From NCBI RefSeq assembly GCF_036057275.1, contig NZ_CP107945.1, forward strand, positions 868,001 to 932,000: DNA of 64,000 bases. The letters run 5' to 3'. Shown here piece by piece: positions 15,478-24,241 of this stretch. The position numbers and the translations under genes are program-made. The notes under the pieces were generated by a model. That model was not told the DNA's origin. It did no database searches and saw nothing but the letters and a program-made list of their open reading frames with translations. Numbering within the stretch: position 1 is the stretch's first letter; each line of letters begins with the position of its first letter. The DNA comes from Streptomyces sp. NBC_00390. GTDB lineage: Bacteria > Actinomycetota > Actinomycetes > Streptomycetales > Streptomycetaceae.

Positions 15478-16082
15478 TGACTTCTCTGCCACTTGCGCTC
15501 CCTCTGTCCAAGGCGGCCTTCGATCACCCGCCCACAGCCTTGGGGCACCGGCGACTTGTTCTCAAGCGCCGAATCTGGTCGGGCGGGATGCTCGCGTTCG
15601 GTGCCGCATGGTCGTACATGGGGGTGGTCACTCCCCCGTCGGACATGGCCTCGCTGATCATCGCAAGCGTCCTGTTCTACCCGCTCACCCTGGGCGTCAC
15701 CTTGCTCGCCCTACGCCGCACCCGCCGCAACGCCGCCATCCTCAAGACGTACCCCTGGCGCGCCTTCCCCTGCGAGTACCCCCACCGCTCGCTCGAGAGC
15801 CCCAAGGTCATCAGGATCAGGTTCACCGACGACCACGCCCCGATTCTCAGGTTCACGCCGTTCTCCGTGAACCTCAAGGAGAAGCAGAACCCTCGGCCGG
15901 ACATGATCTGGTTCGCCGGCGACATCCGGTACGGAGGCGTGGTCTCGCCCGTCGGCGGGCACTTTCCCGTGCGGGTCGTGCCCGATGCGCGCCGGGAAGC
16001 CGTACCGGACGGGACCCCCGAGGAGGACGAGCTCGCCGAGCGGGCGGACCTGGTCAGAGGCGGGAAGGTGCGGACCACCTAG
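15477..16082 (+). CDS. Small membrane protein at the end of the WXG operon
   Basis: A 201-aa protein whose ATG overlaps the previous stop (TGATGA), showing translational coupling. Two transmembrane helices are visible at about residues 35-55 (SGGMLAFGAAWSYMGVVT) and 60-82 (ASLIIASVLFYPLTLGVTLL). A basic stretch (RRTRRNAAILKTYPW) and a soluble C-terminal domain of about 110 residues of mixed strands follow. The C-terminal end is acidic. I know no function for it. The topology suggests a membrane anchor with a cytoplasmic domain serving the secreted-type proteins encoded upstream. Confidence 0.6.
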   Translation: MTSLPLALPLSKAAFDHPPTALGHRRLVLKRRIWSGGMLAFGAAWSYMGVVTPPSDMASLIIASVLFYPLTLGVTLLALRRTRRNAAILKTYPWRAFPCEYPHRSLESPKVIRIRFTDDHAPILRFTPFSVNLKEKQNPRPDMIWFAGDIRYGGVVSPVGGHFPVRVVPDARREAVPDGTPEEDELAERADLVRGGKVRTT

Positions 16083-16085
16083 GGC

Positions 16086-16340
16086 TCAGCGCGGCGTGCG
16101 CTCCGCGCGCCGGAGGCTGTGGCGTTCCTTTTCCGAGAGGCCGCCCCAGACGCCGAACCGCTCGTCGTTGGCGAGCGCGTACTCCAGGCACGCCACGCGG
16201 CCCTCGCACGCCCCGCACAGTTGCTTGGCCTCGCGGGTGGATGAGCCTGGGGCCGGGAAGAAGAACTCCGGGCCGGCCTGGGCGCACAACGCGGTCTCCT
16301 GCCAGGAGAGTTCTTGGTCGGTGATGATGTTGATCGGCAT
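16086..16340 (-). CDS. WhiB-like iron-sulfur transcription regulator
   Basis: An 84-aa Wbl protein, an actinobacteria-only regulator that binds a [4Fe-4S] cluster through four Cys and usually acts with sigma factor HrdB. The ligands are ETALCAQ (first Cys), QLCGACEGRVACLEY (CxxC plus five residues plus Cys) and the family turn FGVWGGLSEKERHSLRR, which is followed by a basic DNA-contact tail. I take the ATG at 16340 (MPINIITDQ); an in-frame GTG one codon upstream is equally possible. It is convergent with the WXG operon, four bases from its end. Subtype is not assigned. Confidence 0.9.
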   Translation of the reverse strand: MPINIITDQELSWQETALCAQAGPEFFFPAPGSSTREAKQLCGACEGRVACLEYALANDERFGVWGGLSEKERHSLRRAERTPR

Positions 16341-16404
16341 GACTGACACGTTGCCGCCCGGCGATAAACGCCGAGTCAATGAAGCATCAACGAAGCCCGA
16401 GGGG

Positions 16405-17202
16405 TCAGGCCGGCGTCTCCACACCCTGCATGACCGCGAACTTCGCGCCCGCCGTGTCGGCCAGCTTGGCGAAGCGGCCCACGCCCTCCATCTCCACCGG
16501 GGCCATCCGGACCGTCGCTCCCAGCTGCTGGGCAATGGCCACCGTCGCGTCGCAGTTGGCGGCCGCGAAGTACGGCAGCCAGTACGGGTCGCCCTGCGCT
16601 TCCAGCGGGTCCGAGGCGAGGGGTACGAAGCCGCCGAACATGGCGTCCGCGCCCGCTCCGGCCGGGTTCACCATGGTGTACGTGCCGCTCCCGTCCGGCA
16701 GCGGCATGGTGGAGGTCTCCCAGCCGAAGACCGCGGCGTAGTGATTGAGCGCCGCATCGGGCTCCGGGGTGTAGAGCTCCAGCCAGACCACGGCGCCGGG
16801 ATCGTTCACGACGTCCAGGCCCTTGTTCTTGCCGGGCTGCCAGGCGGCGTAGCGGGCGCCGGCCGGGTCGGTGAAGATCGCCATTCGGCCCAGGTCGAAG
16901 ACGTCCATGGGTTCGAGTGCGACGCCGCCGCCGTTGTCCATGACCGTTTTCGCCGTGGCATCGAGGTCCGGCGACTGGAAGTACACGCTCCAGGCGGGCG
17001 GGCCCTGCTCCGGGGGGACAGTCATCGCGCCCGCGGCGGTCCTGCCCTCCAGCTGGAACATGCCGTAGCCGCCCGCGTCGGGTCCTGCCGACCGGAAGGA
17101 CCAGCCGAACACGCCCCGGTAGAAGGTTTCCGCGGCGTCCATGTCCGGCGTCCCGAGGTCGATCCAGTTCGGGGTGCCGGTGACATAAGGGGTGGTGAGC
17201 AT
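16405..17202 (-). CDS. VOC (glyoxalase/bleomycin resistance) superfamily protein, two domains
   Basis: A 265-aa protein made of two tandem VOC beta-alpha-beta-beta-beta modules. The first starts VTGTPNWIDLGTPDMDAAET and continues FYRGVFGWSF. The second starts VWLELYTPEPDAALNHY and continues AAVFGWETS. This layout is that of the actinobacterial 27-kDa antigen (CFP30B) type. Such proteins bind small molecules or metals. The usual three-ligand metal site is incomplete in both halves, so I cannot predict catalysis. The start ATG at 17202 follows GAGGAG. It stands alone. Confidence 0.82.
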   Translation of the reverse strand: MLTTPYVTGTPNWIDLGTPDMDAAETFYRGVFGWSFRSAGPDAGGYGMFQLEGRTAAGAMTVPPEQGPPAWSVYFQSPDLDATAKTVMDNGGGVALEPMDVFDLGRMAIFTDPAGARYAAWQPGKNKGLDVVNDPGAVVWLELYTPEPDAALNHYAAVFGWETSTMPLPDGSGTYTMVNPAGAGADAMFGGFVPLASDPLEAQGDPYWLPYFAAANCDATVAIAQQLGATVRMAPVEMEGVGRFAKLADTAGAKFAVMQGVETPA

Positions 17203-17466
17203 GGTCCGCTCCTCTGCGGGGTCCCCCCGTATTGACTGTCCCGAGTCTGCTACCGATCCGGGACCGGCGCACCCAGTAAGGCCCCAGGCGGGTCCCCTCG
17301 CCGCGAAGTCCGTTGCGCCTGTGCCGCCCGCTCATGCAGGATTCCTGTCCATGACCACCCGAAAGGCCCATGCCGCGTAGTCGCCCGCCGCTGCTGCCCT
17401 CGGCCCATGCGCCGCCGGACCGCGTGATCAGTCGCCCGAGTCCGCCGCCCCCCGCCGAGGAGCACC

Positions 17467-18333
17467 ATGGAAACCACCTCACTCACTCCGTACGCCCGGC
17501 TGCCGCGCGCCCATGCGCGGCGGACGATCCTGAGCAGCACCGTCGACGCGTTCGGGCAGGCCCATTGGCTGCTCGCCGGGCCGGAGCGCGGTTCGGTCTA
17601 CGACGCGCTGGTCGTCACGGTCGACGACGGTCGGGTGCACGAGACGCGGCTGAGCGCCGTGACCGCGCGATACCCCCATATGGAAGCACTTCCCGACGGC
17701 GGCTTCGTCGTCGCCGACGCCCGCCGCCGCGGGAATGCGGATCACGTCCAGGTCTTCGACGCACTGGGCCGACCGTCGTGGTCCTTCGCCGTCGGCGACG
17801 GAATCGGGCACCTGCTCGCCGACGAGTCCGGCGCTCTCTGGGTGGGTTACTTCGACGAAGGCGTCTTCGGCGACGACCCGCTCAGTTCGCCCGGCGTGCG
17901 CTGCTGGTCGCCGACCGGTGAGGCGGTGTGGACGCTGAAGCCGGCCTCCGAGGTCGAGTACGTCGCGGACTGCTATGCGCTGAACGTGCATGCGGGCACG
18001 GCATGGGCATACCCGTACACCGAGTTTCCCCTGCTCCGGATCCGTGCCGGACGTCCCGTGACCGTATGGACCACTCCGGTGAGCGGAGCCAGTGCCATCG
18101 CGGTGCACGGCCAGGGTGTCGCCCTGTTCGGCGGGTACGGGGGCGACAGTGACCGCCTGGTGCTTTGCACCCTCACCAAGACCTCCGCCGAGCCCTACTC
18201 GCACGGGACGCTCGTCCGGCCGGACGGCTCGGCGATCGGCCGCCGCCGAGTGGTCGGCCGCGGCCCGCGGATCTTTGTCCAGGCCGAGCCGTACACCGCC
18301 TGGGAGGTGTGGGACCTGTCAGCGGCAGAGTGA
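17467..18333 (+). CDS. Uncharacterised protein, probable beta-propeller-like
   Basis: A 288-aa cytoplasmic-looking protein without signal peptide or membrane segments. Repeated strand-turn patterns are spaced about 40-45 residues apart: ALPDGGFVVADARRR, HVQVFDALGRPSWSFAVGDG, ALWVGYFDEGVFGDD and SDRLVLCTLTKT. These resemble NHL or quinoprotein-like propeller blades that read out a constitutive value (D-G-G-F-V-V-A-D). I know no assigned function. The start ATG at 17467 has a good GAGGAG site. The next gene is convergent, 26 bp away. Confidence 0.6.
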   Translation: METTSLTPYARLPRAHARRTILSSTVDAFGQAHWLLAGPERGSVYDALVVTVDDGRVHETRLSAVTARYPHMEALPDGGFVVADARRRGNADHVQVFDALGRPSWSFAVGDGIGHLLADESGALWVGYFDEGVFGDDPLSSPGVRCWSPTGEAVWTLKPASEVEYVADCYALNVHAGTAWAYPYTEFPLLRIRAGRPVTVWTTPVSGASAIAVHGQGVALFGGYGGDSDRLVLCTLTKTSAEPYSHGTLVRPDGSAIGRRRVVGRGPRIFVQAEPYTAWEVWDLSAAE

Positions 18334-18359
18334 CCGGAGCCGCGGCCCGGGTGACCTGC

Positions 18360-18893
18360 TCAGGAGCCCTCGGGTTCGCAGCGGGCGCGGCGCCACGCCC
18401 CCTCGAACTCGTCCGCGCCGATCTCCATGGCCGCGTAGCGCGGATCGTGGAGGTCGTGGGGCGGGTTGAACGGCCAGTCGTCGGGCCCCGTCCTGATCCC
18501 TTCGTCCTGCGGGCCGATCTCGACCTGGCGCAGCCGTCGCCCGTCCGGTCCGAGCTCCATCAGCCAGAGCGTTCCCTCGCCGTCCTCCCGCTCACCCAGG
18601 TACACGCGGTCCCGGCCCGCCAGAACACCGAAACCGGGCTGGTCACGCTGGGCGTCCCGCTGCGCGCGGAAGCGGGACAGCGGGCCGGGGTCCGGCGCGT
18701 CGAGACGGATTTCCTCCAGATCCCAGGTCTCCGCCCGCCGCACGGAGTCCGCATCCGTGACCACCTCGACCTCGGCGCAGGCCTCGACGATCTCCCGCGC
18801 GGAGTGCGCCCACACCCACCACCACACTCCGCCCATCCCGTAGTCATGGAGGACCAAGTGGCGCGTCGTGCCTGCCTCAGCCTGTTCACTCAT
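18360..18893 (-). CDS. Uncharacterised protein next to the IS607-type element
   Basis: A 177-aa soluble, acidic protein with no family I recognise. Notable parts are LVLHDYGMGGVWWWVWAHSA near the start, an EVEVVTDADSVRRAET segment and a C-terminal block DDWPFNPPHDLHDPRYAAME. The end of the mobile element lies about 20 bp upstream of its ATG and no clear Shine-Dalgarno sequence is visible there. The insertion may therefore have replaced its original promoter, or the gene may now be silent or driven from within the element. Confidence 0.6.
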   Translation of the reverse strand: MSEQAEAGTTRHLVLHDYGMGGVWWWVWAHSAREIVEACAEVEVVTDADSVRRAETWDLEEIRLDAPDPGPLSRFRAQRDAQRDQPGFGVLAGRDRVYLGEREDGEGTLWLMELGPDGRRLRQVEIGPQDEGIRTGPDDWPFNPPHDLHDPRYAAMEIGADEFEGAWRRARCEPEGS

Positions 18894-18912
18894 GGTTCTT
18901 GAGCGTCTCTGA

Positions 18913-20945
18913 TCAGCTAAGCGAACCCGTGCGAACCGTGGGGTCGGGTGTGGGTTCTGTCCACCTGGGTGGGGAAGCGTGAGCGTGGAGGTGGAATCCG
19001 ACGCCGAGTGCTGCTCCGCGTGGCCGGTGCCGGCCGGTGGTGGGTGTGCTGATCGTGGTCACGCTCTGGTGCCGGTGGGCTGCGCGGGGCAGCGGTGTCC
19101 GGTCCGTTGGTGCGTGTCCCTCCGGACGCTGGCCGGTGCGACCCGAGGGCCGTGCCGGGGAGGGAACCTCACGTCGCCTGGGCGTGAGGCGGTTGGTTCG
19201 TGGCCGGGTCGGACTGGTCTTGGACCGGTCCGTCCGGCCGGCCTTCGGGACCGTCGTGATGACGGCCTTGGCCTCCATCGCGTCGACCACGGCGCGGATC
19301 ACCATCGTGCCGCTGGCGCGGTCGACGACGGTCTTGGTCTGGTGGGCGAGGCCGCGGGCGGCGATCCGTCGCCAGGCTCCTTGGTCCCGGTCGCCCTGCC
19401 AGCGGCAGCCGGGGCAGATGGCCCACTTCCATCCCGCACGGTGGGCCGATCGGGGGCCTTGCGGTGCCGCAGCGGGGTGAGGCAGCTGGGGCAGTGCTTG
19501 GAGGTGTTGCGCGGTGGGACGGTGACGACGGCGATACCGGTCTCGGCGGCGAGGTGCCGCATGCGGTCGGCGATCTGACCGCGCACGGTCTGGGACATGC
19601 GAATGTTGTGGGTGCGGCCCATGCCGCCGGCTTCCATCGACCGGAGGTCTTCGAGGTAGATGACCGTGGCCCCGGCCGCGACGGCCTGGTCCACGGCCCA
19701 GCGAGCGCCGGCCCAGGCGAGGGCGTCGTTGAGGTTCGAGCGGCGCTCGGAGACACGGCGGATCTCCTCCGCCAGCGTGGCGGCCTTGCCGTCCAGGGCG
19801 GAGTCGGCAAGGCGGGCGTACTGGTCGGCCTTGGCGTGCAGGCGCTCGGAGATCTTCCGCAGCCGGTGCTGCTTGGCGAGTATCCCGGCGGCACGGAACT
19901 GACCGCCGATGCCGAGGGCGGTGATCTTCCCGTCGGGGTGGAGTCGGCCCGCGCCTGCGCTGAGGAGGGTATTCAGGCCCCAGTCCACACCCAACGCCAC
20001 CTTGTGCCCGGTGCGCTGGGTCTTCGGCACGGCGTGGGTGTAGGCGAGGTCGGCACGGACTTTCCCGCCCGTGATGCGCAGGGTGGGCAGGTGGATGACC
20101 GCGTTCGCCGGGACCGTGGGCGGCAGCGCGATCGCGCACTCCACCCAGGTCCAGTCGCGGTATGCCTGCGGGTCCGGGCGGGTGGGCAGTTGCAAACGCA
20201 GCAGGGCCTTCGTCGGCTCCGTGGCGGACCGCTCGACGGTGGCCTGCTGTCCGTCACACGCGGCGAGGAGCAGCATGTGCGGCACACGCGGCGTCGACTC
20301 CAGCTCGAACAGGTCGGCCGGCAGCCGCCCGTTGCTCCGCTCGAACGAGACGATCTGGCGGGTTCGGGACCGGATGATGCTGGACGGCAGGTACTCGCCG
20401 CCCGGTATCGCGGCACGTACCGCGTCCCACTCCTCGCCAGTTTCGTCGCGGCAGCCGAGCTTCTTCGGGTGCAGCACTTCCACGGCGACCCCGTACACGG
20501 CGAACAGCCGCTTCAGCCAACCCACCCCGAAACGCGCCAGCCGATCCTCGTGCGTCACGCGGACCACGGTCACCGAGCCGTCCGACACCATCGCCAACAC
20601 CCGGTTCAGACCCGGCCGGTTCTCCTTCAGGCCCGAGGCACGGTCGCGGAGAACCTTGACGATCTCACCGGTCGAGGTGGCCCGCAGTTCCTGCTCCTGA
20701 GCTTCCAGCGAAGACACCTGCCCGGACGAGCCGGACACGCGTACGTACAGAAGCTCCAGCCGCGGACGGGAGGAATTACTGCCACGCTTCATGGTCTCCA
20801 CGTCAACCGAGGAGAACCGGCGCTCGCGACCGACCCACATGTACGGGATCTTGCCGTCGAGAGCCCACTGACGAAGCGTCATCGGGTGTATCCCGAGACG
20901 CTTCGCAGCCTTGGACAAACGCAGCAACTCCACGCACACGATCAC
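18913..20945 (-). mobile_element. IS607-type insertion element (TnpA-TnpB)
   Basis: The segment encodes an IS607-type serine recombinase joined to a TnpB RuvC nuclease. IS607 elements carry no terminal inverted repeats and make no target duplication, so the exact ends cannot be seen. The coding part spans these positions, and the ends should lie between the upstream gene start at 18893 and the CMD gene start at 21123. In active members the 3' end of tnpB also encodes the guide (omega) RNA, which here would lie around 18890-19100 on the minus strand. Flanking DNA on the tnpA side (20946-21010) is noticeably AT-richer than the average. Confidence 0.75.
18913..20945 (-). pseudogene. tnpA-tnpB fusion with frameshift in the TnpB zinc finger
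   Basis: Residues 1-50 are a MerR-like helix-turn-helix (LSKAAKRLGIHPMTLRQW). Residues 65-165 are a serine recombinase with intact catalytic YVRVSGSSGQ and EDRLARFG. Directly after VEVLHPKKLG the frame runs into TnpB sequence, so the TnpA C-terminus and probably the TnpB N-terminus are missing. TnpB has RuvC-I HKVALGVDWGLN, RuvC-II VIYLEDLRSMEAGG and the first zinc pair KHCPSC. Near 19440 the frame breaks. In the next frame ICPGCRWQGDRDQGAW supplies the second zinc pair and RuvC-III Asp, continuing to a stop at 18913 with the usual PRAAHRHQ and RPRGAALG tail. One missing base would explain the break. Without repair the uninterrupted frame ends at 19299. Confidence 0.78.
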
Positions 20946-21122
20946 ACATGCGCAACACTAGGGATAACTAATGAAGTTGATGAGCCTACGCCGCACCGAT
21001 CACGGCCCGGCCCCCGAGGGTTGACCTGGTGCACGCTCCAGGACCTACCGTCGCCCCATGGCCGGCGAAAAGCCGCGACGAACCGCTGCCGACGCAGGCC
21101 GGCAGCAGAACAGGGACTGCAC

Positions 21123-21548
21123 ATGAGCACCGAACGCCGGGCCTCCGAGCAGGCCCGCCAAGACCGCTTCGACCACGGGATGGAGGTACTCGGCCGCGTC
21201 GACGGCGAGGCCGGCCGCAGGGTCGTCGACTCGCTTGCCGACGTATCGCCCGAGCTGGGCCACCAGATCGTCGCCTGGGCCTTCGGCGACATCTACGACC
21301 GGCCCGGCCTCGCGCCCCGCGACCGGCAGCTCGTCACACTCGGGATGCTCACGGCCCTCGGCGGGTGCGAGCCGCAGCTCGAGATACACATCAACGCCGC
21401 ACTCAATGTGGGGCTCGCACCCGAGGAGATCGTGGAGGCGCTGCTGCATTCGGCCGTCTACTGCGGCATGCCCAGGGCGCTCAACGCCACGTTCGTCGCC
21501 AAGAAGGTCTTCGGCGAGCGGGGGCTCCTGCCCGTCGCGACGCAGTAG
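21123..21548 (+). CDS. Carboxymuconolactone decarboxylase (CMD/AhpD-like) family protein
   Basis: A 141-aa all-helical protein. FDHGMEVLGRVDGEAGRR leads into APRDRQLVTLGMLTALGGCE and HINAALNVGLAPEEIVEALL, then HSAVYCGMPRALNATFVAKK, the core of 4-carboxymuconolactone decarboxylase (PcaC)-type proteins. The AhpD-type CxxC redox pair is absent. A single Cys is present in the YCGMPRA helix, so a peroxidase role is unlikely and a lyase or scaffold role likelier. The start ATG at 21123 follows GGGA. The gene is not beside other beta-ketoadipate genes, so substrate assignment is open. Confidence 0.8.
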   Translation: MSTERRASEQARQDRFDHGMEVLGRVDGEAGRRVVDSLADVSPELGHQIVAWAFGDIYDRPGLAPRDRQLVTLGMLTALGGCEPQLEIHINAALNVGLAPEEIVEALLHSAVYCGMPRALNATFVAKKVFGERGLLPVATQ

Positions 21549-21557
21549 CCGTAGAGA

Positions 21558-22835
21558 TCAGTGCGGATGCAGGTGCCGGGAGAAGAACGAGAGCATGCAA
21601 TGACGCACTGCGGGCACCGATCTCGCCGGGGCGATCGCACCGACCAGGTTGATCCGGTCGCCGGCGGCCATCACCCCCGCGGCCTGCAACTGGGGCGCGA
21701 TGGCGGCGTAGTCGGTGAACACCCAGTGCGCGGCGTTGTGAAGCCCACGCCGACGGGTGCGCCCTTGCGGGTGGGCGAGCATGGCCGACCAGGAACACTC
21801 CAGCCCGCGTCGGTCGATGAAGCCGTCGGTTCCCAGCAGAAGCAGCGGCCGGTCCACCCCGTACCGGGCGACGGGAAACAACTCACCTTCCTTTCCCGGT
21901 GCCTTGGGCGGGTGGTCCAGATAGCCTTCCATGTTGACCGCGGCACGGATGCGGCGATCCTCGTACATCGTCTCGGCGGCGGTGGTGCCTCCCGCTGAGT
22001 GGCCGTACATGCCCACACGCCGCAGGTCCAGCGCACGGCCGAGATCCTGCGGCAAGGCACGTCCCTGGGCGTCCGGGTTCCGTCCGGCCGCCAGGACTTC
22101 CAGCTGGTCCAGCACGAACCGGGTGTCCGCGATCCGGGTGTCGAACGCGGTGCGGAAGAGCTGTGGGTCCTGCCGGGGATCTCCCGTGAACACCGTGTGG
22201 CGGACCTTGTCCCTCCCCGTCATCCCGCCAGGGAACGAGACTTCACTGGCATCGCCGGGGTGATCGATGGTCACCACCACATGGCCGTGGCTCGCCAGCT
22301 CTTCGGCGACCCCGGTGCCCATCGTGCGCGGGTCGCCGCCTCCCGGGCTGTAGACCAGCACCGGGCGCCGCACGGGCTGCGCGGGTGCGTCCGTGTGCGC
22401 ATGCGTCATGGTGGCCGCCCAGTTCACGCCGTTCGCCGGCAAGTGGTGCACGGACGCGTCGATCGCCTTGAACAGATCGACGGCATCGGCGGCCATCTGC
22501 GGAGCGAGCGGGTATCCGCGGACGGTGCGGGCCGGATAGAAAACGGTGACCATCACTTCCCGGACGGGGATCTCAGGGACCCACGGGTCGCGCCGGGAAC
22601 GATCGACCAGATGGAGCGTGGTCACCCCGATCCGGTGCGGACCGGTCGGCGACGGCAGCCGCACGACGACATCACCGCTGCCCCGCGCCCGTGTTCGTCC
22701 CGGGGCGTGTGCATGTGCGACGCCACCACCGCCCGCGAGCAGCGTCGCCACTGCCAATACGGCCGACTTGGCGACGGTCCGTCGGCCTACGCCGGTGGTA
22801 CCCGCCCGCCCAGGGCCGGAGTCTTCTTGCAACAT
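21558..22835 (-). CDS. Exported alpha/beta hydrolase, PAF-acetylhydrolase-like
   Basis: A 425-aa protein with a probable Tat signal (VGRRTVAKSAVLAVATLLAG, then AHAHA). The fold markers are RPVLVYSPGGGDPRTMG (oxyanion loop), VTIDHPGDASEV, and the nucleophile elbow GMYGHSAGGTTAAETMY (GHSAGG). Acid and base are likely in RPLLLLGTDGFIDRR and HNAAHWVFTDY. This order is typical of platelet-activating-factor acetylhydrolase isoform II and related secreted esterases or poly(ethylene-terephthalate)-type hydrolases. Substrate is not predictable. Divergent from the ArsR-type regulator with 157 bp between starts, so that regulator may control it. Confidence 0.8.
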   Translation of the reverse strand: MLQEDSGPGRAGTTGVGRRTVAKSAVLAVATLLAGGGGVAHAHAPGRTRARGSGDVVVRLPSPTGPHRIGVTTLHLVDRSRRDPWVPEIPVREVMVTVFYPARTVRGYPLAPQMAADAVDLFKAIDASVHHLPANGVNWAATMTHAHTDAPAQPVRRPVLVYSPGGGDPRTMGTGVAEELASHGHVVVTIDHPGDASEVSFPGGMTGRDKVRHTVFTGDPRQDPQLFRTAFDTRIADTRFVLDQLEVLAAGRNPDAQGRALPQDLGRALDLRRVGMYGHSAGGTTAAETMYEDRRIRAAVNMEGYLDHPPKAPGKEGELFPVARYGVDRPLLLLGTDGFIDRRGLECSWSAMLAHPQGRTRRRGLHNAAHWVFTDYAAIAPQLQAAGVMAAGDRINLVGAIAPARSVPAVRHCMLSFFSRHLHPH

Positions 22836-22992
22836 GGCTCCCCTTGTACCTCTGTGACATCAGTCCTTGCGCCTCACGGCGGCCCCCTGAATGAATGAAG
22901 GAGGCATGACCGAACACTGCCGCCCGGCGGGGAGTGCGGGCGATCGTTCAGGTACTGACCGAAACGATGGCGCAGCGCCGCCCGGGAGAGTA

Positions 22993-24015
22993 GTGATCCG
23001 GATCCATTTCACGGCCGCCGACTTCGCCCGCGTCCGCTTCGCGTCCCGTCCGGCTCCGTTGCAGGAACTGAACGCGGCCCTCATGACGATGACCCGCCCC
23101 ACCGACGAGTTGCTCTTCGGCCACTGGCGACGACGACTGCTGCGGTCCTTGCCCGCCACCGTCCTGCCGCTGAGGGACCTGGTCCCCGCGGATGAGGCCC
23201 CCCGGTTCATCGACGTGCTCGGCGACTCTTTGCGGGAGAGTCTGGATCTCGTCCGGGCCTCACAACCGGACCTGGTCCGCTCCGAGATCGAGCGGGTGTA
23301 CGCCCGGCGCACCTCCCCGGTTCCGCCGTGGATCCGAGACCTGCACCGGGGCGACGCCGATGCATGGGACATCCTGCGTCGCGCACAGCATGCGGCGTTC
23401 GATGCGGTGGTGCGCCCCGTATGGCCTGTGGTGCAGCACCTGCACCAGGCGGAATTCACCCGTCACGCCCTGGCCGTGGCCGAGCACGGCACAGGCGCCG
23501 TGCTCGCCTCGCTGGTCCCCGGCGCCCGGCTGCGGGACGACGTCTGGGAGTTCGAGGGATCCGGTGCGCGGGACGTCGCGCTGCGCGGTCGCGGTGTGGT
23601 GCTCCTGCCCACGTTCCACTGGACGGCCCATCCCGTCGTCTCCTGTGTGCCCGACCGCCCCGTGATCGTGAGCTACCCGGCCGGTCCGGGCCTGCCGCTC
23701 TCGCCGGCCGGCCCGGGCAGCACGGACGACGCGCTGGCCGGGGTGCTCGGGCGCACCCGCTTCGAGGCTCTGCTCCTGCTCGCGCAGGAGCACACGACCA
23801 GCCGACTCGCCCGGCGGCTGGGCGTCAGCAATGCCACCGCTTCCGCTCATGCCGCCGCGCTGCGCGGCGCCGGCCTGATCACCACGGTCCGCGCCGGGCG
23901 GGCGGTCCTGCATCAACGCACTGCTCTGGGGAGCCTCCTGGTTCAGCGACGGGGCAGCTGCCGGGGAAACGCAAGCGGCTCGCACACGCCACCGGACAGC
24001 CCCTGGCCCTCCTAG
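22993..24015 (+). CDS. ArsR-type winged-helix transcription regulator
   Basis: A 340-aa regulator of the large Streptomyces family with a C-terminal winged helix. The N-terminus IRIHFTAADFARVRFASRP is the usual start of the group, so I chose the GTG at 22993 with GGGAGAG upstream, although the frame stays open 34 codons earlier (ATG 22891). The middle part (residues 60-230) is a helical ligand or dimer domain. The DNA-binding part is at about residues 255-310: LLAQEHTTSRLARRLGVSNA, TASAHAAALRGAGLITTVRA and a wing with GRAVLHQRTALG. The divergent hydrolase is the obvious target. The gene ends two bases before a repeat-rich insertion. Confidence 0.8.
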   Translation: MIRIHFTAADFARVRFASRPAPLQELNAALMTMTRPTDELLFGHWRRRLLRSLPATVLPLRDLVPADEAPRFIDVLGDSLRESLDLVRASQPDLVRSEIERVYARRTSPVPPWIRDLHRGDADAWDILRRAQHAAFDAVVRPVWPVVQHLHQAEFTRHALAVAEHGTGAVLASLVPGARLRDDVWEFEGSGARDVALRGRGVVLLPTFHWTAHPVVSCVPDRPVIVSYPAGPGLPLSPAGPGSTDDALAGVLGRTRFEALLLLAQEHTTSRLARRLGVSNATASAHAAALRGAGLITTVRAGRAVLHQRTALGSLLVQRRGSCRGNASGSHTPPDSPWPS

Positions 24016-24060
24016 ACCCTGTCCGGGCGATCTTCGAGGTTCAGCCTGCGGCGTCAGATG

Positions 24061-24225
24061 CATGGGGCCTCCCCAGGCCCACCAGGGCCGAGACATGGGG
24101 CCTCCCCAGGCCCACCAGGGCCGAGACATGGGGCCTCCCCAGGCCCACCAGGGCCGAGGCATGGGGCCTCCCCAGGCCCACCAGGGCCGAGACATGGGGC
24201 CTCCCCAGGCCCACCAGGGCCGAGG
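24061..24225. repeat. Five tandem copies of a 33-bp unit
   Basis: Units begin at 24061, 24094, 24127, 24160 and 24193 and differ at only a few positions at the junctions. Each unit can form two small hairpins, GGCCT-CCCC-AGGCC and GGCCC-ACCA-GGGCC. 33 bp is a whole number of codons, so frames stay open through it on both strands, but no start context or codon bias supports a protein. There are no unique spacers, so it is not a CRISPR array. Confidence 0.9.
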
Positions 24226-24241
24226 GGACGTATCGCAGGCC

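Noticed and set aside
19464..21122. Plus-strand open frame continuing into the CMD gene
   Set aside because: It is antisense to the transposase; only the part from the ATG at 21123 has family motifs.
24061..24225. Possible CRISPR array
   Set aside because: The units are contiguous 33-bp tandem copies without unique spacers, and no cas genes are present.
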